The notes under the pieces: generated by a model
The model's input: the letters and a program-made list of their open reading frames with translations, nothing else
What the model was told of the DNA's origin: nothing
The model's database searches: none
Shown: one piece after another, positions 18,856-29,949 of the stretch
How the letters are laid out: the number at the start of each line of letters is the position of its first letter
Position numbering within the stretch: position 1 is the first letter of the stretch
From: Jaltomata sinuosa
Taxonomy: Eukaryota > Streptophyta > Magnoliopsida > Solanales > Solanaceae
Reading direction: 5' to 3'
NCBI GenBank assembly: GCA_003996215.1
Contig: QJPP01002958.1
Coordinates: 1-64,000, forward strand
DNA: 64,000 nucleotides
Position numbers and translations under genes: made by a program

Positions 18856-18938
18856 GTGTTTTGGCAAAGTTTGAGTAGACAAAACACTCGCGTCATGCCA
18901 TGATGTTAAATCAGGTGCTGCATGGGAGGCAACCCATG
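18856..18938 (+). other. Two-hairpin module, copy 3
   Basis: Hairpin 1 pairs GTGTTTTG (18856-18863) with CAAAACAC (18880-18887), plus one further pair, around the 12-base loop AAAGTTTGAGTA. The linker GTTAAATCAGGTGCTG leads to hairpin 2, CATGGG (18921-18926) with CCCATG (18933-18938) around loop AGGCAA. It lies 3.7 kb from copies 1 and 2, after the additional ORF. Confidence 0.6.
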
Positions 18939-20366
18939 AGGGTACTCACAAGGTACGCGAGTCCTTGGGGTTTTCTGGCCTGTGTTCTTTTCCCAAGGAT
19001 TTTTAATTTCTTTTGAACCAGTACATTTAGTATAGGTTGTGTGTAGTAAAAGAAAAAAAGGGAACTTACCGCAGTCTATGGTATGATTTCAAACTAGATC
19101 TTGATTGAAAATGGAGACCTCTCCAATTTTGGCTGTGACATAATAGTATCTATTTTTGACAGACTGACCATTATTGATCTTTGTATGACATTAGGTTAAT
19201 CGATCTGATGAATGTCTTAAGCTAGAGTATGAACCTGACAGTGAGTATGTGATTGTTTGACTCTGTGCCATGTGTGTGTGAGCTGATTTTTGCATTGTTA
19301 TTGCTTTGTTTGCCAATCTAGAACTTGAACAATTAGTCTTGCCTAGGTTGTAGTATAGTTGGTTAGGAAAGGATCATAGGCCATTTTTTAAATAGTCTAC
19401 TTCATCCTAAATGACTGACCAAATGATTTGAATACCCTGGTATCCCTGATCTTGAGCCTGAATTGACCCTTTTTATTGTTTAGCCTAATTACCTTCCCTG
19501 CTTTCTACGAACCTTTAGTTTTGCCCTGGTCCCTCCTTGGACACTATGTACCTCAACTAAGACAAATCACCTTAGTTGAGGGTGGATACTATAGAGGTAA
19601 GTGCAAAATATGGGTATGGAAAGAAGAGGTTAGTAATAAAAAGGAGAAATAACGGGTGCGGCGGATATGTTAAAGAAAAAGAAAAAAAAGAGAGAAAGAA
19701 AGAAAAAGAAAAAGAAAATAGAAAGCGATGTGATGAAAAAATTAGTCTGAAATAAAAAACCGCACCCATCAATTGATGAAAATAAAGAAATAACAAGGGA
19801 AAAAAGAATAGAGTTTGCCTGAAAAGTGGAAGATACATAGCGTAGTGTCAAGGAGGGCTTAGTCACTAATTCCCATATTTACCATACCTATCCCCGAGCC
19901 TACGTTACAAGTCGAATAAAGTCCTATATTGATCCTAACCCAACTGTTCGAAAGCCAAGGCATAGAAAATAAGGGCAAGCCTATGGTATTGTGCACGCAT
20001 TTCTTGAATATCTTTGTGAGTGTGAGTGCTCTAGCCAAGTCACAGAGACATTAACTGTAGTAGTGTGTTATTGGGACTTCTTTGTGGTGAGGGAACTAGA
20101 GTAACTTTGACTGCTGACTGTTAGGCTGAGTCTCATGTGTATATGCTTAATCGTTTGTTGGAAACATAATGTCGTCCATGGATCCTCTTGTGTTGTCATG
20201 ATAAATGGAACTTGTACACTTGTTTTGTATTGAAAAAGGATGGGGATACTTGTTGTGAGCTGAAATATGACTGTCGTAGTTCCTGGTTTTCTTTTGCTAA
20301 AGCATCATTTTAGGATAGTTTTCTGTTGTCGCTTGAGGACAAGCAACAGTCTTAAGTTGAGGGTGT
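18939..20366 (+). other. 3' non-coding region of element B
   Basis: No coding frame is visible. CCTCAACTAAG (19551-19561) and CTTAGTTGAGG (19571-19581) form a perfect 11-pair hairpin that corresponds to the duplicated hairpins of A. A purine-only tract of A and G runs from about 19671 to 19725. The region ends with GCTTG, AGGA, CAAGC (20331-20344) and AAGTTGAGGGTGT, the priming tract before the 3' LTR. Confidence 0.65.
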
Positions 20367-20370
20367 TGAT

Positions 20371-20390
20371 GTGACGTAGAAGTACGTCAC
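20371..20390 (+). other. Inverted repeat at the 5' tip of the B LTR
   Basis: GTGACGTA and TACGTCAC form a perfect eight-pair stem around GAAG. It contains two ACGT cores, the centre of many plant bZIP sites. It lies where the A-type LTR has GTGCCG and CGGCAC. Confidence 0.5.
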
Positions 20391-20547
20391 TTTCTACGAT
20401 TAATACTTAGGATTATTGCAAGTTTTTTAGCATTGTATTGGTGGATTTGATGTTCTTTGTTAAGTGTACAGGGAAAATGGATCCTAGAGAAAAGTGTGGG
20501 AAATTAAGCTGAAAAGGGAAGGCTACAAAGATGACGGATCAGTTGAC

Positions 20548-20762
20548 GGTCTGTGGTTCTGGACCACGGACCCATCCTGTTGACTCGTATACCAAATTCC
20601 AGAAACTGTGCAAAAAGGGATGAGAAGTATGACTCAGTCTATGAGCCATCTTTCCAAAACACGGCTCGTCTTGTAGACTCGTAGACTGAAGGAACTGCAT
20701 ATGTGGAAAAGGAGGAACATGAAGGATGGATCAGTGTATGAACCGTACTTCCAAAGTACGGT
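20548..20762 (+). promoter_or_regulatory. Palindrome-rich U3 segment of the B LTR
   Basis: An 11-pair imperfect palindrome lies at 20548-20572 (with GACCACGGACC as its right arm), and a perfect one, ACCGTACTT with AAGTACGGT, at 20742-20762. Similar degenerate units continue to about 20970. The segment ends about 55 bases before the TATA box. Confidence 0.55.
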
Positions 20763-21025
20763 CCGTCCTGTTGGACTCGTAGTCACTGATCAGAGAAGGC
20801 ACAAAAATGTCCCAAGAAACCACGAGTCAGGAGACGAGCCATCATTCAGAAGTATGATTCATGGTTCCACCAGTTGTTTCCAAAGACAGAAGTGGTCGAA
20901 CATCCAGAAGCACGGTTGACCTTAGCAGACTACGAACCGTCATCCCAAATGATGGGTTGTCATTCGAACCCGTGGTCCCTGCCGAGTTCAGTTTCCTAGT
21001 TTTGTTAGACAGAATTTCCATTGTC

Positions 21026-21033
21026 TATAAATA
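21026..21033 (+). promoter_or_regulatory. TATA box of the B 3' LTR
   Basis: TATAAATA lies downstream of the palindrome-rich segment and matches the 5' LTR site at 8309-8316. Confidence 0.6.
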
Positions 21034-21884
21034 CTTTCCCTAGGTTTATTTTACATTTTTTATGCTCGTTACTTTTTATGCTCGTTATTGTGATTTTCGT
21101 TTGTTCTTGGTTTGGAGAGTTGAATACATTCATAGTTCATTGTTCTTGATTTCCATGTTCATCTATTCAAGATTCCGGATTTCTTTATCTCTTATCATAA
21201 GTATATGATCATGAACACAATAATAACTCTTTATTGTTTACTTATGAATATGAGTAGCTAAATCCACAACTAGGGTTGTGGGAACCATGAACGATTAACG
21301 AAGTAGGCAAAGTACTTGGGTATGTTAGAAATCGCCTTATCCTTACTTGTTGGACCAAGGATGTAAAAGATGGGAAAAGGGTTGTTTAACAACGGAGATT
21401 TGAGGCTACAACCCTCATCTAATAGCTTGACCTTGTCCGGGAATAGCTAATCTGGGATCCAGGGTAAGGGTTAGTAAATCATACACCCACGGCCGGACCA
21501 AGGCGTGTGGTGAAATTCATCTATCTGTTGGACCAAGGATTTAGGTGAACCTAACTTACCGATTCTACATGGTAAGTACCAAACTAGTTTACTAAGTACA
21601 ATGCCTTACTAAGTTATAATCTTATGGGGAACACTACCCTAGTCATCTCTCCTATTGATTACAACTCTTAAAATTGTCACGTGTCACTTATGTACATTCT
21701 AGTTACAATTACTACTTGTTACTTTAAACCCCCCTTTCGACAAAAATAAATGACTAAGAGCGTGAGTAAACACTAATCGACCATAGTTCTATCATATTCC
21801 CTGTGGGATAGACCCCAACTTTCATTGGGTTCTATATTTGATCAGCGACCGCTTACGCTTCTAAAAGGAGGTGTAATTTGGGCG

Positions 21885-23064
21885 CAGGGGCGGAGCTACA
21901 GCCAATGAAGGGTGTGCAAGTGAACACCCTTCGTCAAAAAATTATACTGTGTATATAGGTCAAAATTTGTGAAATATCAATATATATTAGCGTCTGCACA
22001 ACCTTGATATGTCTAGAGCCTTTGGCTCAGTGGCAAAGACCGTGCAGAGGCTTTGTAGGGTTGCAGGTTCGACTCTCGCTTAGCTTCATCTTTTGTCAAA
22101 ACTCATATACTCTTTTCAAGAGTTTTTTGTGGGTCCAGTAATCCACTAACTTCTCTTTAATTCCTTTTTAGTCTTCAAACTTGAAAGTCCTTTGTTTTTT
22201 AAAGCCTGTCCCCCCACCCAACCCCCCCTTAAAATCAAAGTATTAAATATTATTATTTCCTCCCTCATAATTTATATGACATATTTACTTATTTGTATTG
22301 TTATAAATCAGTTTATTTAGATTAAAAAAGTAATTTTAAAGTTAAATTATTTTTAATTTTAGATACTCATTTTTGAGATAAACTAAAAAGAAAAGTGTGT
22401 TATATAAATTAAGATAGAATAAATACTTATTAATTATTAAATTTAATTGAAACTTTAATTTGAATATTTATTTGTATTAAATATAAAATAATATTTCAAA
22501 CAAGTTTCTAGCAAAAAAATTAGAAGAAAAGATTATGTGCAAGTACACATATATTATTGTATTTTTCATTCCCTCCTAAGTAGGTTATTAGGAGGTTTGG
22601 ATCAAAAAAATTTAATAACGGGTTAATTTTTTTCATAGATTTATAGGTGAATCAGGAGAACTAACTAAGATTTGAAACTTTTAATGATTATTTCATACAT
22701 TCTTTATCAAAGCACAAGAAATTTAATATCTGTAAAAAGTAGCAAAATTTAAGAACGAAAATAACTTTAAATTTAAGTAAAATTGATAAATTAGTGTTCT
22801 TTTTTCTTGAATGTGTAATACGTGTTCAGTAAAAAATTTGACCCATCCACTATACAATTATTATTTTAGTTCATATAATTTATCGTGTATTTTTATAACT
22901 AAAAGCAACTCAAATTAAAGAAAAAAAATATAGACAGTTTGTATTTGGTGAAAAATAAATTATTGACATCGTTCATGATAAAGTCACTAGATTGGTGAAT
23001 TTTTTTTTTAGTTGCTTCTTTATATTTTTGCACACCCTTCGTAAAATATCTGGCTCAACCACTG
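21885..23064. mobile_element. Non-autonomous hAT-like DNA transposon (1180 bp)
   Basis: The insert is flanked by the perfect 8-bp direct repeat TTTGGGCG (21877-21884 and 23065-23072), the length typical of hAT elements. Its ends are imperfect inverted repeats: it starts CAGGGGCGGAGC and its other end, read inward, is CAGTGGTTGAGC. It has no transposase frame and is AT-rich inside. A second inverted pair, GGGTGTGC near the left end and GCACACCC near the right end, extends the symmetry. Movement would have needed a transposase from elsewhere. Confidence 0.88.
22016..22087 (+). other. tRNA-like pol III promoter inside the hAT-like element
   Basis: TGGCTCAGTGG at 22023-22033 matches the tRNA A-box and GGTTCGACTCT at 22066-22076 nearly matches the B-box. 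They are 43 bases apart start to start, the tRNA spacing. The flanks do not form an acceptor stem, so this is a tRNA-derived or tRNA-like remnant and not a tRNA gene. Confidence 0.6.
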
Positions 23065-23083
23065 TTTGGGCGTATCAACGTAA

Positions 23084-23838
23084 TTTCAGACTTTAAAGAT
23101 TATGTTGAGATCTTATGTGATTGATTTCAAAGGTAATTGGGATGATCACTTACCTCTTATTGAGTTTGCCAATGACAACAACTTTTATTCTAGAATCCAG
23201 ATGGCTCCTAATGAGGCACTTTATGGGCAGAGATTTATATCTCCTATTTATTGGTTTGAGGTAGGTGGACCAACTTTGATAGGTCCATATTCGGTTCATG
23301 AAACTATGGAGAAAGTTTAGATTATTAGGGATAGGTTGAAGAGCACTGAGAGCTGACAGAAATCATATTCAGATGTGAGAATGAGAGAATTAGAGTTTGA
23401 GGTGGATGATTGGGTGTTTCTGTAAGTGTCATCCATGAAGGGTGTGATGAGGTTTGGTAAGAATGGTAAGCTTAGCCCTCGCTATGTAGGTCTCTACTTA
23501 ATTTTGAGGAGAGTTGGTAATGTAGCTTATGAGTTGGAGTTTCCATCCAATCTTGAAGTGGTTGATTTGGTTTCCATGTTTCATTGTTGAAGAAGTGTGT
23601 TGGTGATCCGACATTGATTGTACCTTTATCGGTTGTAGGTGTGAAGGATAACCTTAATTATGAAGAAGTTCTCATTGAGATTCTTGATCATCAAATTCGA
23701 AGGTTGAGGAACAATGAAGTCGCTTTGGAAAAAGTCCTTTGGAGGAACTAGCTGGTTGAGGGAGCTACTTGGGAAGCAGAAGTAGCCATGACGGCGAAGT
23801 ACCCTCATCTCTTTACTTCCGATCAAGTTTCAGCTTGA
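23084..23838 (+). pseudogene. Integrase C-terminus and chromodomain of Tekay/Del-type element D
   Basis: The frame opens inside an integrase and can be followed to a TGA at 23836-23838. It shows DHLPLIEFAN and IQMAPNEALYG of the integrase core end, SPRYVGLYLI of the C-terminal domain and, near the end, LVEGATWEAEVAMTAKYPH, which fits the chromodomain of chromoviruses. Stops occur near 23318, 23354 and 23423, and a frameshift near 23580. Its 5' part is missing because element B is inserted at 23078. The close relative at 31466-33392 covers more of pol. Confidence 0.8.
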
Positions 23839-25205
23839 GGTTATAGTTTCCTCCTTAGTATGTTCCTCTGGTTCTTTCCCATTATATTTTTCTCACGATC
23901 CTATCATGTATTCATGTTTCCCAAAGTCAGTTCAGTCATGTTTTGAGTTAAAAACTCAGTTTTCATGCTTATTCTTCAATTTTCATGTTCTATTGGTTGA
24001 GTTGGATATTTTCTCTCCAGTTTTCCTTACTTTGTCTTCATTCGAGGACGAATGGTCCCAAAGAGGAGATACTGTAACACCCCAAAAGTCTAACCAGCTT
24101 TTAAACTTAGAAACTCTAAAATTTCTGAAATTTCTAGAAATCATGAGAGCAAACCACGAGCCATGGAATGGAATCGTGGAAGCTATTCTGCAGACCCCTT
24201 CTCAGGTCTGAGAACCACAATATGGGTTTGCGAGTCGTGGATGGTTCTATGGGTCGTGAAACCAGCTCTCAGAAATCAGACTAAGCACAAGCCTTTTCCC
24301 CAAAAACCACGAGTAGGTTCTACAGACCGTAGAAGGTTCTATGGACCATACTGCCACCTCATGGAATCAGACTCGCAGTTGGTCATTTAGGCCAGGAACC
24401 ACGAGAAGGAACCACGAGTCATGGTTCAGTCTACAATTCATGGACTACACTCGTGTAATCTGTAGCCACAGTTTTAAGTTGTTTTGCTGAATTAAATCCC
24501 TGGGTTATTTTCATAATTCCCTACCCTTTTAACTCCTAAGTGATGTTGTTTTGGACAATTCTAGAAGGGTTTTCACTTCAATTAGCGTAAGTCTCCTCTC
24601 AAACCCTCTTTCAATTCTAAAAAGGGAAAATAACTCCACTCTTCCAAGCTCCAAGCTAAGGATTCCACCTTCAAGTCTTCATTCCTCTCATCCTAGATTA
24701 AAAAAGCTTCAATTCAGGTATGTGGGTACTCAATAAGATATTCTTTCACCCTTATGCCCAAATCCCCCAATTTTTATATGGATTTTCATGAATTTCAAAT
24801 TAGGGTTCTTACCCAATTCTCATGGGCTCTTCTATAAATTGTCTTCTCATAATTCTACTATGAAATCTAATTCTAAATTGTATGATTTTTTATGAGTTTT
24901 TGTAAGTGAATTCCTACTTCATGAATTAGAGGCCTAGTCTAGCCAATTTTTCATGCATGAAGTGATTTAAGTGAATTCAAGAAATTGCATGCCTAGTTCC
25001 TATGTTTTATAAAAGTTCATGTTCTTATGAAATTGAACTAGTGTCATGCTAGATTTTTAGCTATGGATCATTATGAAAGACAAGATACCCGATGTGCCAT
25101 CAATACTTATGAATTATTTTCTAAAACAAGGTTTGTGAGTATTATGAAGATCCGGGTTATGCACAAGTTTTGACATCTACATATGTCACATGTATGTGAG
25201 AACTA

Positions 25206-25207
<2 letters not shown>

Positions 25208-25251
<44 letters not shown>
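25208..25251. repeat. AT dinucleotide microsatellite
   Basis: A pure alternating AT run of about 44 bases lies inside the LTR of element D. Confidence 0.95.
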
Positions 25252-25254
<3 letters not shown>

Positions 25255-26378
25255 GAGTAGTATTTAGCACCGAATAATAAGGGTTCTAGATAACCCAAGT
25301 CCAAAACTAATCCTTATGTACATGGTTCTAACCTTGGGCAGTTAGGAAAACCTTTTTTAGTATGGTTGAATAACACTTGACTCCATGTAGCTCATCATGG
25401 TTTAATATCGGTTAAGAGAAACTCCCATATGAAAGTTTTCAAGCTATGAAGTTATATGATATTCTATTTTGCAGATTGACTTCTATTTTATGTCTTATGC
25501 TTAAACCGTGATATTTACTCATGTTTCTTCTTCGTGTGCATGAACTCAGTTTTAAACATGTTTAAAGTATGTTTTTACCATGGTATTGCATAAACTCGCA
25601 TACTCGGTACATCGTAAAGTACTGATGCATATTTTTGTGTTGTATTCTATCACGATGCAGATTCAGGCTCCCATTCTCAAGATCATGGCTACAGACCGCC
25701 AGCTTTCCTGTATTGATTGGTGAGTTCTCATCTTTCAAGGACTAGTATGATTCCTAGTTAGTATACTCCTTTATTTTAGTACCTAGAGTTAGCTAGGGTC
25801 TTATCCCAGCAACTCACTATGTCTTATTTAGAGGCTTTTCGGTCATAGTTGGATATTAAGGATTTCATATTTCAGATTATGATATTCGTAGATCTTATGT
25901 TTATGTTGCGTTAGTGTGCCTACCCTTTTCTTATGCTTTCGCTATTATTATCCATGTTATATTACGTTATACTAAAGCCAAGGGTTAACTTGGGGCCACT
26001 TATGGTTCCGGGTACCATGTTACGTCTAGGATATAGTGTAACAACCAGGTCCATCGTTACAGGTAGTTCAATCGTGCTAAGTTTTAGAGTAATAAAACTC
26101 CGGGTTTGGGAGTTTGAAATTCTGGGCTAGACTAGCCTCGACTAATTTTGGAGCGGGGTAGAGTCTAGGTAAATCCGGATAAAACTTTGTTTAGGTGTCT
26201 TGGATTGAGCTAGTTTTCCACGTATCCAAGATATAAAGGAGTCCGGGGGATTTTTCAGAATTGAATTTGGGTAAGTAGAACTCCCGGAATCGCGTTTGAC
26301 GTGAAAGGGTTGTTTTGGGACATCGGGGGAACCAAGTGTGTTGTGAAAGGGTTGCCTGTGATGAGCGCTGTCACACGC

Positions 26379-26515
26379 GATAGCGACCACCACTATAGCG
26401 GTAGAAATTACCTCTATAGCGGCAGTCAAGGGGCGGTCAACTCACTTAAGACCGCTATAGCGGCAGGTGACCACTATAGCAGGATCGCTATAGCGGAGCG
26501 GGGATCGCATTAGCG
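26379..26515 (+). promoter_or_regulatory. Array of CTATAG palindromes in the E LTR
   Basis: CTATAGCGG-type sites occur at 26393, 26414, 26452, 26474 and 26486 approximately. The one at 26452-26463, CCGCTATAGCGG, is a perfect 12-base palindrome. E' has the same kind of cluster at about 38470-38583, including GCCGCTATAGCGG. Confidence 0.65.
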
Positions 26516-27243
26516 GGCTGACAGGTTTTAAATGCAGAAACAGCTCTCAAAACATCAGAATTTTACAAGTTTGTTTTGGGAGAAGGGCTGGGCGAATTCA
26601 GGCGATTTTCTTCATTCCTCCGCAAAAAATCATTCCTAAGGTAAGGTTTTCGTTCCCCACACTTTGTACTGCATTTCCCATGCGGTAGAATTGCTAGGAA
26701 GGAAATTGGGAAAGGTTGAAATGACCTAGGGTTGATGGAATTCGGGGAAAAATGGGGTTCCAAACATGTATGTTCTTGGGTGTTGATTTAGGTACGTTAA
26801 AATGATCATAGACTGTTTAATTTCTTGTTTTGTCCGTAAAAATTGATAAGATTAGGAAAATTAACGGTGGAAAAGCCCAGGAAAAGGGTGGGATAATCAT
26901 GGGTGGCCTGGGGTTTAGGGATTTGGTATAATCCGGGTAATGTACAAGCCTGTATGTTAATTGTATGCATTATGTGTTATTTTTAGACCAAGAACGTGAG
27001 AGAAATTCGAAACACGGGAAAGCTCGGGTTGAATAAAGCTTGGAACATTCGAGGTAGGTGATGGCTTTCGTATTTCTGCGAATGTGTATATTCATTGTAC
27101 TCATTGTCTAAGTAATTATGTGCATTACATTGCTTAGGGGAATTGTGTGGAATGTCTAAGTTCGGTTTACAGTCTATGTTTGAATGGTTTTTACTTGTTG
27201 GCTTTACAAGGGGTGTGCATTCATATATTGACTGTGGTTGTTG

Positions 27244-27363
27244 ACATTCGGTTGGCTCAGGTACCATTCCTGGTATGGGTATAACATTCGGTTGGCATAG
27301 GTACCACGCCTGGTACGAGTATAACACATTCAGTTGGCACGGGTACCACGCCTGGTACGTGTT
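27244..27363 (+). repeat. Three tandem units of about 40 bp in the E LTR
   Basis: Units start ACATTCGGTTGGC at 27244 and 27284 and ACATTCAGTTGGC at 27326. Each contains GGTACCACGCCTGGTAC or a close variant, itself an imperfect palindrome. Confidence 0.75.
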
Positions 27364-28280
27364 TGCTTTATTGCATCTTGCTCTGTTTCATTGATTATTG
27401 TATTGTATTGGTTGATATTGGTTCCGTGAGAGGACCGGGTTGTTTTACTAAATGTGATCCTTGATATTGGTTCTGTGAGTGGACCTGGCTGCTATTGAAA
27501 AGTTCTATTGATTGGTGGTCCATGAGTGGCCGGGAACTGTCATATGATTGTTGAATTGGTCTTTGTTTAGGACGGGTGATCACTTCTTGTGGTAGTTGTC
27601 TAGAGGGGATTCCAGGGTGGGTCGGGGCTAGACGGTAAGGTATAGTTATGGTTATTCTTGTTGGTAGAATAGAACTGTAAGAGATGGATTCATGCGGTAA
27701 CATGCTAGGTAGAGACCTGTAGTCTAGAGATGCCTGTGATATTGTTGCATGTTTCCATACTTGTTACTGGATTTTGTGTACTATTTATATACTTTTTTCT
27801 TGAATACTAGCTTATGATCCTACCAGTACACAGTGGTGGTGTACTGATACTGCACTTGTCTTTCTTTTGGTGAGTACAGGAAATCTTCCAGCGGCTGAGA
27901 CGAGACCTCAGATTTAGCACCTACGTTTCCGATCTTCAAGGGTGAGCTGTCGATTCAAGCTACCTTGGGATTGTCATTAGAGTTTTAGTCCATTTGGTCG
28001 GACTTAAAAACTATTCTTATTTTGTTTGGGGTTGCATCCCTGTACTCTAGATTTGGTATTGATGTTTGGTACGATGACTTTCAGTTCCTAGGTGGGATTT
28101 TCCGCAGATTATTAATTATGATAAGTATTTTGAGTAGTTGATCTTATTTTTATGCTTGCTGGTTTTAGGCTGTTAGTCTAGGCAAGGGTGGAACTCTATT
28201 GGTTCGCTCATCCGGAGGTTGGGTGGGTGCCACTCACGATGGGTTGGGTCATGAAAGATAGCCTCTAGGCGGGACATGAA

Positions 28281-29925
28281 CTAAGGTCATAGTACACAAC
28301 TACTGAGTCTAATTATGTGGGAGAGTCTTTTAATCGACATAAACCACATGAGCTAAACATGGAGTCTGATGTATATGCCCCATCGAGAGGACCCAATATC
28401 TTGCCAGGGTATAGAGGCATGACTGGCATGATCATTATTTCTAATGCCTAATTGAGGGGCTAAATAAACCTATGGTGGCATGTAGTTCTGGGACATTAGG
28501 GTATGTTGAACCCTAGTCTAACTTGGTGCTAAGTACTACTACCAAAATTAATTTCTGATAGCTCTTTTAAAAATGAAGTTCTTTAATGTTGCATCAAAAC
28601 TTAACTAGTCTGAAAACTTTTATTATCTGAAAATTGACTAATTTGATGCCTTAAAACTAAGTGCTAGTAGACAAGGCAAAATTCTGAAGAAACGTTATTT
28701 CATGTAAAAAAATACTACAATTTCATGCTATGTTCTTAAAAAGAAAGTTAATTCATGTAGAAGATATTGTAAATCCGGGCTGTATGTTTCTTCTAAATTC
28801 CAGAGATTTTAAGAAAATATCCATAAAACTTCATGAAATATCACTTAAACATGTACGGAAAACATATAGTATCATAAAGAATTCAATTTTGTAAAAACAT
28901 GCATAGTTGGGTAAAATCATGCTAAAAATTGCTTCTTCTAAAATCTACGGTTTTAAAGTCTAATTGCGAGAATTCTAGTAAAAAATGTTCTAAAAAGGGT
29001 ATTAGTTATGTTGAATCATCAAGAAATCTAATTCATAGTTAAACACATGTTTGAGTAAGAACCCTATAATCATAACTTGTAAAATCATACTGAAATCTGA
29101 AACTTTGGGCAAGAGGGTGAACGGAAACCCTCATTTAAATCCCACATACCTGTTTAATTGAGAATCTTGAACTAAAGCATGGAGGTTTGGAAGCTTTAGA
29201 GAATAACCATAGTTGAGAGAATGCTTTTTTTTTTCTTTTCTGACTTAGGATTTTAATGGTGAGAATGAGGGAACTTAATCGTAATTGCCTTTAAATCCCA
29301 CCTAAAAGAGGCTAAAAGAACTTAGTATAGGAGTTAAAATAATAAGGAAAGGTCCAAAATATCCCTGGGAGTCTTAAATGAAAGACTGCTAAAAAAAATT
29401 GTTGCAGGATTCCACGTGCATGAACCACGACCCGTGGAATGAACCGCAGTCCATGGAATGGGGGTCCTGGTTCTAGGGCACTTTTATGGCCTCTGGACTG
29501 ATTTCCACGAGGGGAAATCATGGTCCATGGTTTGATCGATGACCCATAGATTAACCTCATGAATCTCAGGCCAAAAACTAATCTGCAGGTTTGATTTCCA
29601 TATGTCAAACCACGGGCCGTGGTTTGATCCACGAGCCATAGATGGCTCTCATGGTTACTGTCTATCATTTTGACAGACAGACATATTTTAGTAAAACACT
29701 GATAACTTTTTACTTGTGACTCATATTGACACACGGTCAGTGGCATTGGAAAGAAGACTCAAAGACCTTCAATTTGGTGGCTACTAGGCTACCTAAATCT
29801 TTATATTCTAGGAGTAATGATCAATTGAATTTGACCCTAGTTGAGTCTTACATGAAACCTTAATCGGTTAGGGTGCTTTAAACTCAACTTTGAGCTAGGG
29901 GTTCTTTATGACCTTAATATATATC
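28281..29925 (-). repeat. Antisense LTR fragment M
   Basis: Read on the minus strand, this resembles the D/K type LTR in its left part (28316-28560) and the early U3 of element F in its right part (about 29700-29860). The middle (29400-29660) has imperfect palindromes built from CCACGG and CCGTGG half sites. Its left end is cut by D and its right end by the copia fragment. I could not fix either boundary. Confidence 0.5.
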
Positions 29926-29949
29926 TAACAAGGATATTATTTTAAATAT

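Larger units (their letters stand above)
7843..23077 (+). mobile_element. Element B: decayed Athila retrotransposon with additional 3' ORF
   Basis: The order is a 5'-truncated 5' LTR, tRNA-Asp primer site, gag, protease, RT, RNase H, integrase, a long 3' region with an additional ORF, polypurine tract and 3' LTR. Every coding part is broken by stops and frameshifts. Its right flank (from 23078) is inside the integrase frame of a Tekay-type element, so B inserted there. Its left LTR is fused to another B-type copy (B'), consistent with two tandem copies sharing one LTR after unequal recombination. A hAT-like element sits in the 3' LTR. Confidence 0.85.
20367..23077 (+). repeat. 3' LTR of element B, split by a hAT-like insertion
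   Basis: The LTR starts TGATGTGACG after the polypurine tract. It runs to 21884, is interrupted by the insertion at 21885-23064 with its second target-site copy (23065-23072), and finishes with TATCA at 23073-23077. It contains a perfect inverted repeat at its tip (20371-20390) and palindromes at 20548-20572 and 20742-20762. Confidence 0.88.
26037..28256 (+). repeat. Solo LTR E inserted in the LTR of D
   Basis: It starts TGTAACAACC and ends in GGGTCATGAAA, with no internal region. The five bases on its left are TATAG and those on its right GATAG, one mismatch apart. The host LTR resumes afterwards with a plausible LTR end. Near its start TGTAAC and GTTACA form an inverted repeat. A relative (E') lies at 38112-45390. 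Confidence 0.75.
24073..28280 (+). repeat. 3' LTR of Tekay-type element D, split by a solo LTR
   Basis: After a purine tract (CAAAGAGGAGATAC) the LTR starts TGTAACACCCC at 24073. It runs to 26036, is broken by E, and appears to finish at 28262-28280 with GGGACATGA. Early U3 (24140-24460) is full of CCACGAG and CTCGTGG-like half sites around GACCGTAG-like cores. K (48343-50065) is an antisense copy of the same family. Confidence 0.75.

Noticed and set aside
8024..20762. Apparent compensatory change between the B LTR palindromes ACCATACTT/AAGTATGGT and ACCGTACTT/AAGTACGGT
   Set aside because: Both differences can be CpG deamination on opposite strands, which naturally gives matched changes in a palindrome, so this is not evidence of selection.
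22016..22087. A functional tRNA gene
   Set aside because: The A-box and B-box are good, but no acceptor stem forms, and it lies inside a transposon.
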